Positions 1-7,317 of a DNA stretch of 17,246 nucleotides are shown here, one piece after another. The translations under genes and the position numbers were made by a program. Source of the DNA: Thermotogaceae bacterium. Lineage in GTDB: Bacteria; Thermotogota; Thermotogae; B21-G9; HyVt-16. Under the pieces are notes generated by a model, which saw nothing but the letters and a program-made list of their open reading frames with translations, did not search any database and was not told the DNA's origin. The first letter of the stretch is position 1. Every line of letters starts with the position of its first letter. The stretch spans positions 1 through 17,246 of the forward strand of contig DQYP01000162.1 in the NCBI GenBank assembly GCA_011043375.1. Reading direction: 5' to 3'.

Positions 1-1
1 C

Positions 2-2116
2 TCAACGACTGATGTTCTTTTTTTTAGTGTTTTCCGAGACAATCCTTCTCAGTTGTAATCTTCCCAACTCATCTATGTTTATAACTTCTACATCTATTTC
101 GTCACCAACTTTCAATATGTTATTTATATCTCTAACACGTTCTCCCATCTTTGAAATATGAACCAATCCCAATTTCCCTGGAAGCACTTCTACAAAGGCT
201 CCATACGGTTCTATTCTTGTGACAACTCCCTTGAATTTTTGGCCTACTTCTATATCTCGCGTTATTTTTTCTGCTATTTCTTTAACACGCTTGATATTTT
301 CTGGATCATTTCCAATGATCTTTATCCTACCATCTTCATCATCTATGACGATGTTCACATCATAATCTTTAGTCAATTTTTTCACTACTTTCCCACCGGG
401 TCCAATTAATTCTCCAACTTTGAGAGGATCGATCTGGGTAACAACTATAACAGGTGCATATTTTGAAATTGAAGAACGTGGTTTTGAGATAGTTTCATAC
501 ATTATGTCCAAAATCTTATTTCTTGCCTGTCTTGCTTGTTCTAACGCTTTTGCCATTATTTCTCTGTCTATACCGCTGACTTTCACATCCATTTGAAAAG
601 CGGTTATCCCATCTCTGGTACCAGCAACTTTGAAATCCATATCCCCATAATGATCCTCAGTTCCAAGAATATCAGTTAATATGGCAACTTTATCGGTTTC
701 TTTTACCAATCCCATTGCAACACCAGCTACATGTTTACGAATCGGTACACCAGCATCCATGAGAGCCAATGAACCAGAACAAACCGTAGCCATTGAAGAT
801 GAGCCATTGGATTCAAGTATTTCTGAAACCACTCTTATAGTATATGGAAACTCTTCTTCAGGAGGCAGAAGGTTTTTCAATGCCCTTTCAGCAAGATGTC
901 CATGGCCTATCTCTCTTCTACTTGGTCCTCTTAAAGGTTTAACCTCTCCAGTGGAATATGGTGGGAAGTTGTAGTGAAGCATGAATCTTTTGGTTCCCTC
1001 TTCAAGGAGAGTATCAATAATTTGCTCATCCATGGGTGCACCTAAAGTTACTATTCCCAGGCTTTGAGTTTCACCACGAGTAAATAACGCTGATCCATGC
1101 GTTCGTGGGAAGAGCCCCACTTCACAGGTTATCGGCCTTATATCCTGTGGACTTCTACCATCCACTCTGAGTTTTTTTTCTACTATCATTTTTCTAACAG
1201 TTTTCTTCACTTTATCCTCATAGAATATCTTCAAAAGTTTCTCAAGATTTTCATCTTCCAATTCTACTTCTGATTTCAATTGTTCTAATAATCTATCCCT
1301 GTATTCTTTAATTGCGGTGTTTCTAGCATGCTTTCCCTTTGTGAGTAATCTAGTTTCAAGTTCTTGAAGATCTATCAACATCTCAAATTTATTTTTAATA
1401 TCTTCCGGTAACTCTGGGAATTCCGACTTCATTTTTTCTATGTTGAATTCATTTATTATTTCCTCTTGAAACTCGACTAATTCTTTAATAGCAACATGAG
1501 CAATTTCCAAGGCATTCAGCATCTCTTCTTCACTAACTTCTTTTGCTTCCCCTTCAACCATTGTGACGGCATCCTTGGTACCCGCTACTACTATATCGAT
1601 CATGCTTCTTTCCATATCTTTTTCTTTTGGAAATACTACATATTTTCCGTCTATATAACCAACTCTTACTCCCGCTACTACACCGTTGAATGGTATATTG
1701 GACAAATTTAAAGCAGTTGAAGCCCCAAAAATACCCCATGTATCTGGGGGATTCTCAGGATCCACAGATAAAACAGTAACCACTATTTGAACTTCATTCG
1801 TAAATTTCTCTGGAAATAAAGGTCTTATTGGTCTATCTATCAATCTTGCGGATAGGATAGCAGTTTCTCCTGGCTTACTCTCCCTTTTTATGAATCCACC
1901 CGGTATCTTACCGGCAGCGTAAAATTTCTCCTGATATTCAATCGTTAATGGCATAAAATCGAGATTGTTGCTGGGTTCTTCTGAAGCAGTTGCAGTTATC
2001 AGCAAGGCAGAATCTGCAAACCTTAACACGATGGATCCATTCGCCTGCTTGGCCATTTTACCACATTCCACACTTAATTCTCTACCAAAAAAGTCTTTTT
2101 TCCATGTTTTATACAT
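2..2116 (-). CDS. pnp: Polyribonucleotide nucleotidyltransferase (PNPase)
   Basis: Phosphorolytic 3'-5' exoribonuclease of cytoplasmic RNA turnover; works as a homotrimer. The 704-residue product has the full family layout: a first RNase PH domain, a helical linker, a second RNase PH domain (motifs RTHGSALFTRGETQSLG and GDMDFKVAGTRDGITAFQMD), a KH domain at about 560-620 with the GPGG loop (IGPGGK), and an S1 domain at about 625-692 (GAFVEVLPGKLGLVHISKM). Length is normal for the family and the stop lies at the window edge, so the gene is complete. I chose the ATG at 2116 because AGAGGTGAT sits just upstream; a GTG nine bases earlier overlaps that ribosome site. It lies downstream of rpsO on the same strand, the classic rpsO-pnp pair. 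Identification is very secure. Confidence 0.98.
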   Translation of the reverse strand: MYKTWKKDFFGRELSVECGKMAKQANGSIVLRFADSALLITATASEEPSNNLDFMPLTIEYQEKFYAAGKIPGGFIKRESKPGETAILSARLIDRPIRPLFPEKFTNEVQIVVTVLSVDPENPPDTWGIFGASTALNLSNIPFNGVVAGVRVGYIDGKYVVFPKEKDMERSMIDIVVAGTKDAVTMVEGEAKEVSEEEMLNALEIAHVAIKELVEFQEEIINEFNIEKMKSEFPELPEDIKNKFEMLIDLQELETRLLTKGKHARNTAIKEYRDRLLEQLKSEVELEDENLEKLLKIFYEDKVKKTVRKMIVEKKLRVDGRSPQDIRPITCEVGLFPRTHGSALFTRGETQSLGIVTLGAPMDEQIIDTLLEEGTKRFMLHYNFPPYSTGEVKPLRGPSRREIGHGHLAERALKNLLPPEEEFPYTIRVVSEILESNGSSSMATVCSGSLALMDAGVPIRKHVAGVAMGLVKETDKVAILTDILGTEDHYGDMDFKVAGTRDGITAFQMDVKVSGIDREIMAKALEQARQARNKILDIMYETISKPRSSISKYAPVIVVTQIDPLKVGELIGPGGKVVKKLTKDYDVNIVIDDEDGRIKIIGNDPENIKRVKEIAEKITRDIEVGQKFKGVVTRIEPYGAFVEVLPGKLGLVHISKMGERVRDINNILKVGDEIDVEVINIDELGRLQLRRIVSENTKKKNISR

Positions 2117-2159
2117 TTTAATCACCTCTTACACTCAAATAATCTTGATGAGAAAAATA

Positions 2160-2168
2160 ATTTTATCA
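2160..2168 (-). promoter_or_regulatory. Candidate extended -10 promoter for pnp
   Basis: On the minus strand this reads TGATAAAAT, an extended -10 (TGn plus a TATAAT-like hexamer), with no good -35 at the usual distance. It lies after the rpsO-pnp hairpin and would give a leader of about 35 bases for pnp. The same form, TGGTAAAAT, precedes rplU in this window. AT-rich sequence makes chance matches common. Confidence 0.35.
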
Positions 2169-2191
2169 ATCCAAATACTTGAGATTCTAAA

Positions 2192-2221
2192 TTCAGGAGC
2201 GGGTTTACACCCGCTCCTGAA
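2192..2221 (-). terminator. Perfect hairpin between rpsO and pnp (terminator or processing site)
   Basis: TTCAGGAGCGGG and CCCGCTCCTGAA form a perfect 12-bp stem around a 6-base loop. On the strand of rpsO and pnp the hairpin is followed only by TTTAGAATC, a poor U-tract. On the opposite strand it is followed by eight T residues (2229-2236) that overlap the end of rpsO. It may be a leaky terminator after rpsO, or a processing hairpin in the pnp leader like the RNase III site in E. coli. The structure is certain; its role is inferred. Confidence 0.75.
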
Positions 2222-2234
2222 AATTCGATTTTTT

Positions 2235-2504
2235 TTACTTTCTAAGTGAAAGTTTCGATATCAGTTCCTTATAAACCTCTGGTTTATCGTTTCGAAGGTA
2301 TCTTAAAAGTTTCCTCCTCTTACCAACCATTTTCATTAAACCTCTTCTTGAATGATAGTCTTTAGGATGCTTTTTAAGATGTTCTGTGACGTGTCTTATT
2401 CTTGCTGTTAATAAAGCGATTTGGACTTCCACAGAACCAGTATCAGCATCATGAAGTTTAAATTCTTCAATTATCCGTGCCTTTTCTTCAGGCGTCAAAG
2501 ACAT
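2235..2504 (-). CDS. rpsO: 30S ribosomal protein S15
   Basis: Primary 16S rRNA-binding protein of the small-subunit platform. The 89-residue product is the normal length and carries the family signatures: HDADTGSVEVQIALLTARI near the N-terminus and HSRRGLMKMVGKRRKLLRYL in the second half. The ATG at 2504 follows GGAGGTG at a good distance. It is the first gene of the leftward rpsO-pnp pair and has a clear promoter and a folded leader upstream. In several bacteria S15 represses its own mRNA through a leader structure; whether that happens here is inference. Identification is secure. Confidence 0.98.
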   Translation of the reverse strand: MSLTPEEKARIIEEFKLHDADTGSVEVQIALLTARIRHVTEHLKKHPKDYHSRRGLMKMVGKRRKLLRYLRNDKPEVYKELISKLSLRK

Positions 2505-2529
2505 TTGATATACACCTCCGTATTTTGAT

Positions 2530-2571
2530 CCTCTAACCTAGAAAGGGATTAAACCACAATCCAAGTTAGGG
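2530..2571 (-). promoter_or_regulatory. Folded rpsO mRNA leader, candidate S15 autoregulatory site
   Basis: The rpsO leader can fold into a two-tier hairpin. The outer stem pairs 2533-2537 (CTAAC on the plus strand) with 2565-2569 (GTTAG), extended by CC 2530-2531 with GG 2570-2571 across a bulged T. The inner stem pairs 2546-2550 (GGATT) with 2558-2562 (AATCC) around a 7-base loop. The fold begins right at the predicted transcription start and ends shortly before the Shine-Dalgarno site. Control by S15 is inferred from its known autoregulation elsewhere. Confidence 0.45.
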
Positions 2572-2578
2572 TATGAAT

Positions 2579-2607
2579 ATTCTAACATGTTAGCTCAGTG
2601 TTGACAA
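2579..2607 (-). promoter_or_regulatory. rpsO promoter
   Basis: On the minus strand: -35 TTGTCA (2602-2607), a 17-base spacer, -10 TAGAAT (2579-2584). Each hexamer matches the sigma-70 consensus at 5 of 6 positions. The start would fall near 2572, giving a leader of about 68 bases. A 12-base palindrome, CTAACATGTTAG (2582-2593), overlaps the -10 and spacer. Confidence 0.75.
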
Positions 2608-2630
2608 GAGAACGGCTTTTATGAGAAAAT
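2601..2630 (+). promoter_or_regulatory. Candidate tRNA-Arg promoter
   Basis: A perfect -35 TTGACA (2601-2606) is followed after 18 bases by GAAAAT (2625-2630), a 4-of-6 match to the -10. The start would be about 13 bases before the mature tRNA. Its -35 overlaps the -35 of the opposing rpsO promoter. An alternative -10, CATAAT at 2638-2643, is too close to the tRNA and badly spaced from this -35. Confidence 0.5.
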
Positions 2631-2649
2631 TATTAGGCATAATAGTATT

Positions 2650-2724
2650 GCCCCCATAGTTCAACGGATAGAACGGCGGATTCCTAATCCGCAAATGGAG
2701 GTTCGATTCCTCCTGGGGGCACCA
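2650..2724 (+). tRNA. tRNA-Arg (anticodon CCU)
   Basis: A complete cloverleaf is visible: acceptor stem GCCCCCA (2650-2656) with TGGGGGC (2714-2720), D arm GTTC/GAAC, anticodon stem GCGGA/TCCGC with loop TTCCTAA, and T arm GGAGG/CCTCC with loop TTCGATT. The anticodon is CCT at 2683-2685, reading AGG, hence arginine. The 3' ACCA (2721-2724) is encoded in the gene. An intrinsic terminator follows 15 bases later, so it looks like a single-gene transcript. Confidence 0.97.
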
Positions 2725-2739
2725 TTCCAGTTCCTTCCC

Positions 2740-2760
2740 CCCCCAAAAGGGGGATTTTTT
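2740..2760 (+). terminator. Intrinsic terminator after tRNA-Arg
   Basis: CCCCC (2740-2744), loop AAAA, GGGGG (2749-2753), then A and six T residues. The stem is short but all G-C. It separates the tRNA from the permease module. Confidence 0.85.
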
Positions 2761-2764
2761 GTTG

Positions 2765-2770
2765 TATAAT
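2765..2770 (+). promoter_or_regulatory. Candidate -10 for the permease operon
   Basis: A perfect TATAAT follows directly after the tRNA terminator and lies 35 bases before the proposed start of the first permease gene. No recognisable -35 is present at 16-18 bases upstream, where the terminator stem lies. Confidence 0.45.
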
Positions 2771-2804
2771 TCAATCGAGTTAAAAATGATTAGGTGGTGA
2801 TAAT

Positions 2805-4094
2805 ATAAGAGCCCTAAGAAAAAGTTTTCGAGAAAATCTGAAAGCTTATTTATTTTTACTTCCATCTTTTGCAATACTCGGAACGTTTGTTTTTTGGCCA
2901 TTGGTTTTTTCATTCGTCCTGAGTTTTTTTAAATGGGATTTTGCCCACCAGAAAGATCCTAAATTCATAGGTTTAAAAAACTACATGAAATTGTTTGAAC
3001 TAAGGGAACCTTTGCCCTATTCTTTATTGCAATCGCTGGGTTACACAATGATGTATATCAGCCTTTGCTTGGTTATCGTACTTTTTTTGTATACCATTAT
3101 AAAAAGAGAAAAAATCGGTTCTCTCTATTTTGCCTCAGTATTGAATTTTTCTTCGCTTTTTTTGAGTTACATGTTTCAAAACTCGTATTTACTTCTAATT
3201 CTCTGGAGTGTGAATTTTCTCGCTTTGATTTTGGTCATGATTAAAGCAAGATTCAACAGATATTTAAATCAGCACCTATTGTTTAGCATTGTAGTTTTCG
3301 TGTTCCTTTATATATTTCTGAGAAAAATCATTTTACCAGAAGGGAATACAAAAGATATATTTAATCTCATAGCACGCATAAAAGATGACTCTGATTTCAT
3401 AAAATCCATATACAATACAACTTATTATGTTTTACTCTCAACACCAACAACAGTCTTTTTATCACTGGGTGTTGCACTGCTTTTAAATCGCGTTACCCAC
3501 TTCAAGGGGTTCTACCGAACCTCATATTTTATACCATTTGTAACTTCAATAGTCGCTATATCACTTGTTTGGCAGTGGATATTCAACGATGAATATGGAC
3601 TTTTAAACTACATTCTTTCATGGTTCAACATTTCAAAGATCCCTTGGTTGAAAGACGAAAAATGGACAATTCCGACCATTGCAATAGTGTCGATTTGGAA
3701 AAATTTGGGGTACGATGCTGTAATCTTTCTTGCTGGCCTTCAAAGTATAGATAAGTCTTACTATGAAGCAGCCGAAGTTGATGGAGCCAAGCGATATCAA
3801 AAGTTTTTCTATATAACCTGGCCTCTTCTCTCGCCAACCACCTTTTTTATACTAGTGGTTTCAATGATAGGAAACTTTAAGGTTTTCACAACCGTATACG
3901 TTTTGTATAACCAGCTACCTGGTCCATACAATCAAAGCGGATTAACAGTTGTCTACTACGTATTCAGAAAATTTTATCAGGAGCAAAAAATGGGTGAAGC
4001 TTGTGCAATAGCTTACATGTTATTTCTAATCATACTCATACTAACAATCGTACAACTCAGAATCGGAAAAGAAAAAGTACAATATGAAAACTGA
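2805..4094 (+). CDS. ABC sugar-type permease (MalF/UgpA-like) with extra membrane segment; ATA start
   Basis: Membrane subunit of a carbohydrate-type ABC importer. The 429-residue product has an N-terminal helix at about 12-33, a loop with the conserved FIGLKNY (54-60), and a C-terminal permease core from about 197 with the EAA loop near 321-340 (YYEAAEVDGAKRYQKFF). Between NY and the usual F..YNT block (203-205) lies an insertion of about 120 residues with around four hydrophobic helices, giving about ten helices in total. The start is unusual. The only in-frame codons after the stop at 2787 that could serve are ATA at 2805, CTG at 2838 and TTG at 2901. ATA 2805 has AGGTGGTGAT at 2792-2801 and restores the typical first helix, which TTG 2901 would cut away. 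The substrate is unknown, and no ATPase or binding protein is adjacent. Confidence 0.88.
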   Translation: MRALRKSFRENLKAYLFLLPSFAILGTFVFWPLVFSFVLSFFKWDFAHQKDPKFIGLKNYMKLFELREPLPYSLLQSLGYTMMYISLCLVIVLFLYTIIKREKIGSLYFASVLNFSSLFLSYMFQNSYLLLILWSVNFLALILVMIKARFNRYLNQHLLFSIVVFVFLYIFLRKIILPEGNTKDIFNLIARIKDDSDFIKSIYNTTYYVLLSTPTTVFLSLGVALLLNRVTHFKGFYRTSYFIPFVTSIVAISLVWQWIFNDEYGLLNYILSWFNISKIPWLKDEKWTIPTIAIVSIWKNLGYDAVIFLAGLQSIDKSYYEAAEVDGAKRYQKFFYITWPLLSPTTFFILVVSMIGNFKVFTTVYVLYNQLPGPYNQSGLTVVYYVFRKFYQEQKMGEACAIAYMLFLIILILTIVQLRIGKEKVQYEN

Positions 4095-4124
4095 ATTATT
4101 TTCGAGAGGAGGTTACAACCCTCA

Positions 4125-6497
4125 TTGAAGAAGTTCACATTGGAACTTATCGTGTATTTAACAATAACTATTGGTGCTCTGATAATGTTAATGCCATTTT
4201 TGTGGATGTTGGATACTTCCTTTAAGCTACAGAGTGAAGTTCTCACATGGCCTCCAAAATGGATAACAAAAAACGTATTCACTAGTCGTAATTTAAAAGT
4301 ATTTGTAGATTTTTCTAAAAAAGGAGATTTGAATTTCGAGAATCTGACTTTAAATGAAATAATGAATTTATCCCTAATAGAGCAGGAGAAAGAAAAAGAG
4401 AACTCTTTGATGTTAAAAATATTTGATGATCCACCTATTAGGGGAAAATTGCATATAAGTATTTTATCCCCAGATGGTTCAAACGCTAAATTTGCAAAGG
4501 TTGTGACCGAAAGCGATAAAAAAAGACTTTTGAATATTTTACAAGCTAACAAACCTATCCCTGAAGATGTGAATACAAAGTTAGCTCGATTGATTGAGAC
4601 TTCTAGTTCAACTATTGATCTCATAGGAAAACTATTCGAGGAATTTTTTCACTCTGAGGACTCAATATTCAATAGGAAAAAGTTCGTTGATAGTTCAGGG
4701 AATACAATAAACAACGTTTTGAACAAGCTCAACAATTATGAAAAAAAGATTTTGAATCATAGAATTTTGAGAATAAACAAAAACGACTCCTCAGAATTAA
4801 AAGCCGAAAAAGAATTTTTAAAGGTGGCAATAAAAAATTATATGATTACCAAACGCCGTGCTCTATTTTTGATAAAGAATGAACTGCATGACTATAAAAA
4901 AGGCTTGCACAGCATATTGAAATTAAATGAAATAAATGAGCTACTTCAAAGGTTTTCAAAGATCCCAAATATAGATCAATATGTTGACAAAAACAAGTTG
5001 CAACTTTTAAAAGTTGATATTCTATTGAATTTCATAAAAAGAAATTTTGATATTCCCATTGAAGAATGGAAAAATCTACTATCGTTGTTCATCGATTTTC
5101 ATGAGTTCTTCAAATCTATTCAAAAGAATAGGTTGGAGTCAAACATTCTGGTGGTGGCATACAAAACCGATAGTGAAATTACCAAGGATTTTGTAAGTCG
5201 TCTTGAAAAAATTGATTTGCCGGATTATGTGATGAAAAAAACTTTGAAGCTTTTCAAAGAAAACCGTTCAAAATTTTTAAGTGAATTCATTAATTGGATA
5301 AATGAAATAGCAATAGCAAAATTAGAAGGTGTTGTAGCTAAGGATTATATACGCGATTTCATAGATAAGTTGGGTAAAATAACATCTGTGTTTAGGGATT
5401 TGAATATAGAGAATTCCCAAAAAAGGGTATTGCTTGAAACTCTGTTCAATTATTCTTTTGACAATCGAGATATTCCAGAGGTGTTGAAAAACAAGTTGAT
5501 CAGCCTACTGGGTAACAATCAGTATAAGCTACTAATTAGGAACATGAATAACTTGTCCAAAGTGATAACCAAAAGAACTAATAAGGAAAAAGTCTTACAT
5601 GTTTTGGAAGAAAGGTTGGAACTCATCGAATACTTGAAAACAATAAATGCTGTTTACAACAGAGCTACAACCCAGTTAAACATCATCAAGGGGCCAAAAA
5701 TTATCAAAGATGTCAGCAAAGAAGGTGATGACACTTTAAGAATAACCTTCGATAAAGTTAGAAGTTTTTGGTTCGAGGATGAATCATTCAAAATGAAGGC
5801 AGAGTTCTCATTCAAGGAAACCTTATTGAATCTTTTTCAAAACTATTTGGATGCTTGGAAAGCTGCTCCATTTTCAAGATACTATTTCAATACAATATTT
5901 GTATCCCTTACAACAACGGTATTAGAGATAATATTTGCTTCAATGGCGGCATTTGCTTTTGCAAAACTAAATTTCTTTGGAAAAAATATTATATTTCTTC
6001 TTTTCCTTTCAACAATGATGGTACCAGGAGAAGTATTGTTGGTTCCAAATTATATCACACTGGCAAAATTGGGGTGGTTGGATACGTATTATGCATTGAT
6101 AATACCCTGGACTGTGAGTGTTTTTGCCATCTTTTTGATAAGACAACACTTTTTGGCTTTACCAAACGAATTATATGATGCAGCCAAAATGGATGGATGT
6201 TCCGATTGGAAATTTCTATGGGAAATAATGGTTCCGCTCTCAAAGCCAGTAATAATAACTGCAGCACTTTTAAAATTTGTTAGTAGTTGGAATTCTTTCT
6301 TGTGGGTTTTGATAGTGACTAAGAGTCCAGAAATTAGAACATTACCCGTTGGGTTACTCAATTTCAGCAGTGAAGTTGGAACATTGTATAATCAATTGAT
6401 GGCCGCTTCTACTTTTTCTGTGCTGCCTGTAATAATCGTATTTCTCTTTGCACAGAAGTATTTTATAAGAGGTATATCAAGAACTGGACTGAAATGA
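4125..6497 (+). CDS. ABC sugar-type permease (MalG-like) with about 500-residue extracytoplasmic insertion
   Basis: Partner permease of the preceding gene. The 790-residue product is far longer than a usual MalG-type subunit (about 280-300). Residues 1-50 match the family start: a helix at about 9-32, then TSFKLQSEVLTWPPKW. The normal sequence resumes at about 570 (QNYLDAWKAAPFSRYYFNT), followed by membrane helices, an EAA loop near 682-710 (ELYDAAKMDGCSDWKFLWEI) and the typical end GISRTGLK. In between, residues about 55-565 form a charged, largely helical region with no membrane helix and no motif I recognise. By topology it should sit outside the inner membrane, between helices 1 and 2. 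The TTG start at 4125 follows AGGAGG (4107-4112) at a rather long 12 bases. Composition of the insertion is like its flanks. The substrate is unknown. Confidence 0.9.
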   Translation: MKKFTLELIVYLTITIGALIMLMPFLWMLDTSFKLQSEVLTWPPKWITKNVFTSRNLKVFVDFSKKGDLNFENLTLNEIMNLSLIEQEKEKENSLMLKIFDDPPIRGKLHISILSPDGSNAKFAKVVTESDKKRLLNILQANKPIPEDVNTKLARLIETSSSTIDLIGKLFEEFFHSEDSIFNRKKFVDSSGNTINNVLNKLNNYEKKILNHRILRINKNDSSELKAEKEFLKVAIKNYMITKRRALFLIKNELHDYKKGLHSILKLNEINELLQRFSKIPNIDQYVDKNKLQLLKVDILLNFIKRNFDIPIEEWKNLLSLFIDFHEFFKSIQKNRLESNILVVAYKTDSEITKDFVSRLEKIDLPDYVMKKTLKLFKENRSKFLSEFINWINEIAIAKLEGVVAKDYIRDFIDKLGKITSVFRDLNIENSQKRVLLETLFNYSFDNRDIPEVLKNKLISLLGNNQYKLLIRNMNNLSKVITKRTNKEKVLHVLEERLELIEYLKTINAVYNRATTQLNIIKGPKIIKDVSKEGDDTLRITFDKVRSFWFEDESFKMKAEFSFKETLLNLFQNYLDAWKAAPFSRYYFNTIFVSLTTTVLEIIFASMAAFAFAKLNFFGKNIIFLLFLSTMMVPGEVLLVPNYITLAKLGWLDTYYALIIPWTVSVFAIFLIRQHFLALPNELYDAAKMDGCSDWKFLWEIMVPLSKPVIITAALLKFVSSWNSFLWVLIVTKSPEIRTLPVGLLNFSSEVGTLYNQLMAASTFSVLPVIIVFLFAQKYFIRGISRTGLK

Positions 6498-6515
6498 TTG
6501 ATTGGAGGGAATAAG

Positions 6516-7307
6516 ATGAAGAAATTAATTCCAATCTTTTTGATTATATGTACACTGATAATACTGAATGGTTGTGATCTCTTCAATAAAGAAGTGAAAA
6601 ATGACTCTAACATTGATTTTTATGTTGAATGTGTCAAGCTACCAACTAACTTTGTGCAAGAAACTCAAAGAGCAGTTATAACGATCGCAGTACAAAAAAT
6701 CAATTTTTCAGATGTGGATATGGTTGACGTTGATAGAGAATTTCAACTTCTTTCTTCTTCACTAATTCCTATCTGTAGCCTCAAGGTTCGTAACGATATT
6801 TACCAACCATATCTGACTTTAATTTTATCCCCAAAAGCTACTGTGGATGTATACAATGGTAATTTACTAATAAGTACTCATAACTTAACTTTAGCATCTA
6901 CTACTTTGAGCGCTTCGTTAGTTAAGTATGAATCGTATGATCTTGAAAGTTATGATTCCTTGGATATAAACAGTGATGAGAACTTCTACATTCTCATGGA
7001 TTTTTCTAATATATCTGATCTTTATTCAGATATTTCTATTGCGACTCCCAATATATACTTTTCGAAAGCCGAGGATTTAGTAAATGTAAGTGGAAGAATA
7101 TGGGGAAATTCAGAATACAGGATAGAATTTAATTCGCCAGCTTATTTATTCAACACCTTCACCACTTCACAAAATTACAGCATCAAACTTTTCAAAGGAG
7201 CATATGACGTTTCAATCGAAGTTTATGAATTTGATAATGATTTCCCAACGACTTCAACATCATTGAGCCCAATCGAGGATACAACACAAGATTTTTTTCC
7301 GGAGTGA
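6516..7307 (+). CDS. Predicted lipoprotein of unknown function
   Basis: The 263-residue product begins with a lipoprotein signal: MKK, a hydrophobic stretch, then the lipobox LNGC with Cys20 as the predicted lipidated residue. The mature part is acidic, rich in Ser, Thr, Asn and Tyr, without membrane helices, and probably beta-rich; I recognise no domain. I chose the ATG at 6516 because GGAGGG at 6504-6509 is six bases upstream; a TTG at 6498 would overlap that site and add residues before the signal. It starts 18 bases after the MalG-like gene and is probably co-transcribed. It does not look like a usual solute-binding protein, being too short and lacking the expected pattern, but it could be an accessory surface protein of the transporter. 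Confidence 0.8.
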   Translation: MKKLIPIFLIICTLIILNGCDLFNKEVKNDSNIDFYVECVKLPTNFVQETQRAVITIAVQKINFSDVDMVDVDREFQLLSSSLIPICSLKVRNDIYQPYLTLILSPKATVDVYNGNLLISTHNLTLASTTLSASLVKYESYDLESYDSLDINSDENFYILMDFSNISDLYSDISIATPNIYFSKAEDLVNVSGRIWGNSEYRIEFNSPAYLFNTFTTSQNYSIKLFKGAYDVSIEVYEFDNDFPTTSTSLSPIEDTTQDFFPE

Positions 7308-7317
7308 GGTTTCGTGA

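Noticed and set aside
681..974. A 97-codon open frame on the plus strand inside pnp
   Set aside because: It is antisense to a highly conserved part of pnp, without a ribosome site.
2590..2913. A 107-codon open frame on the minus strand across the tRNA
   Set aside because: It reads through a perfect tRNA gene and terminator and starts inside the permease gene.
4013..4624. A 203-codon open frame on the minus strand opposite the permease genes
   Set aside because: It lies antisense to conserved coding sequence, spans the junction of two real genes, has no ribosome site and resembles no protein I know.
4296..5820. The MalG insertion as a separate gene fused by mis-assembly
   Set aside because: The frame is open throughout, both flanks match one permease at the expected points, and composition does not change across the boundaries.
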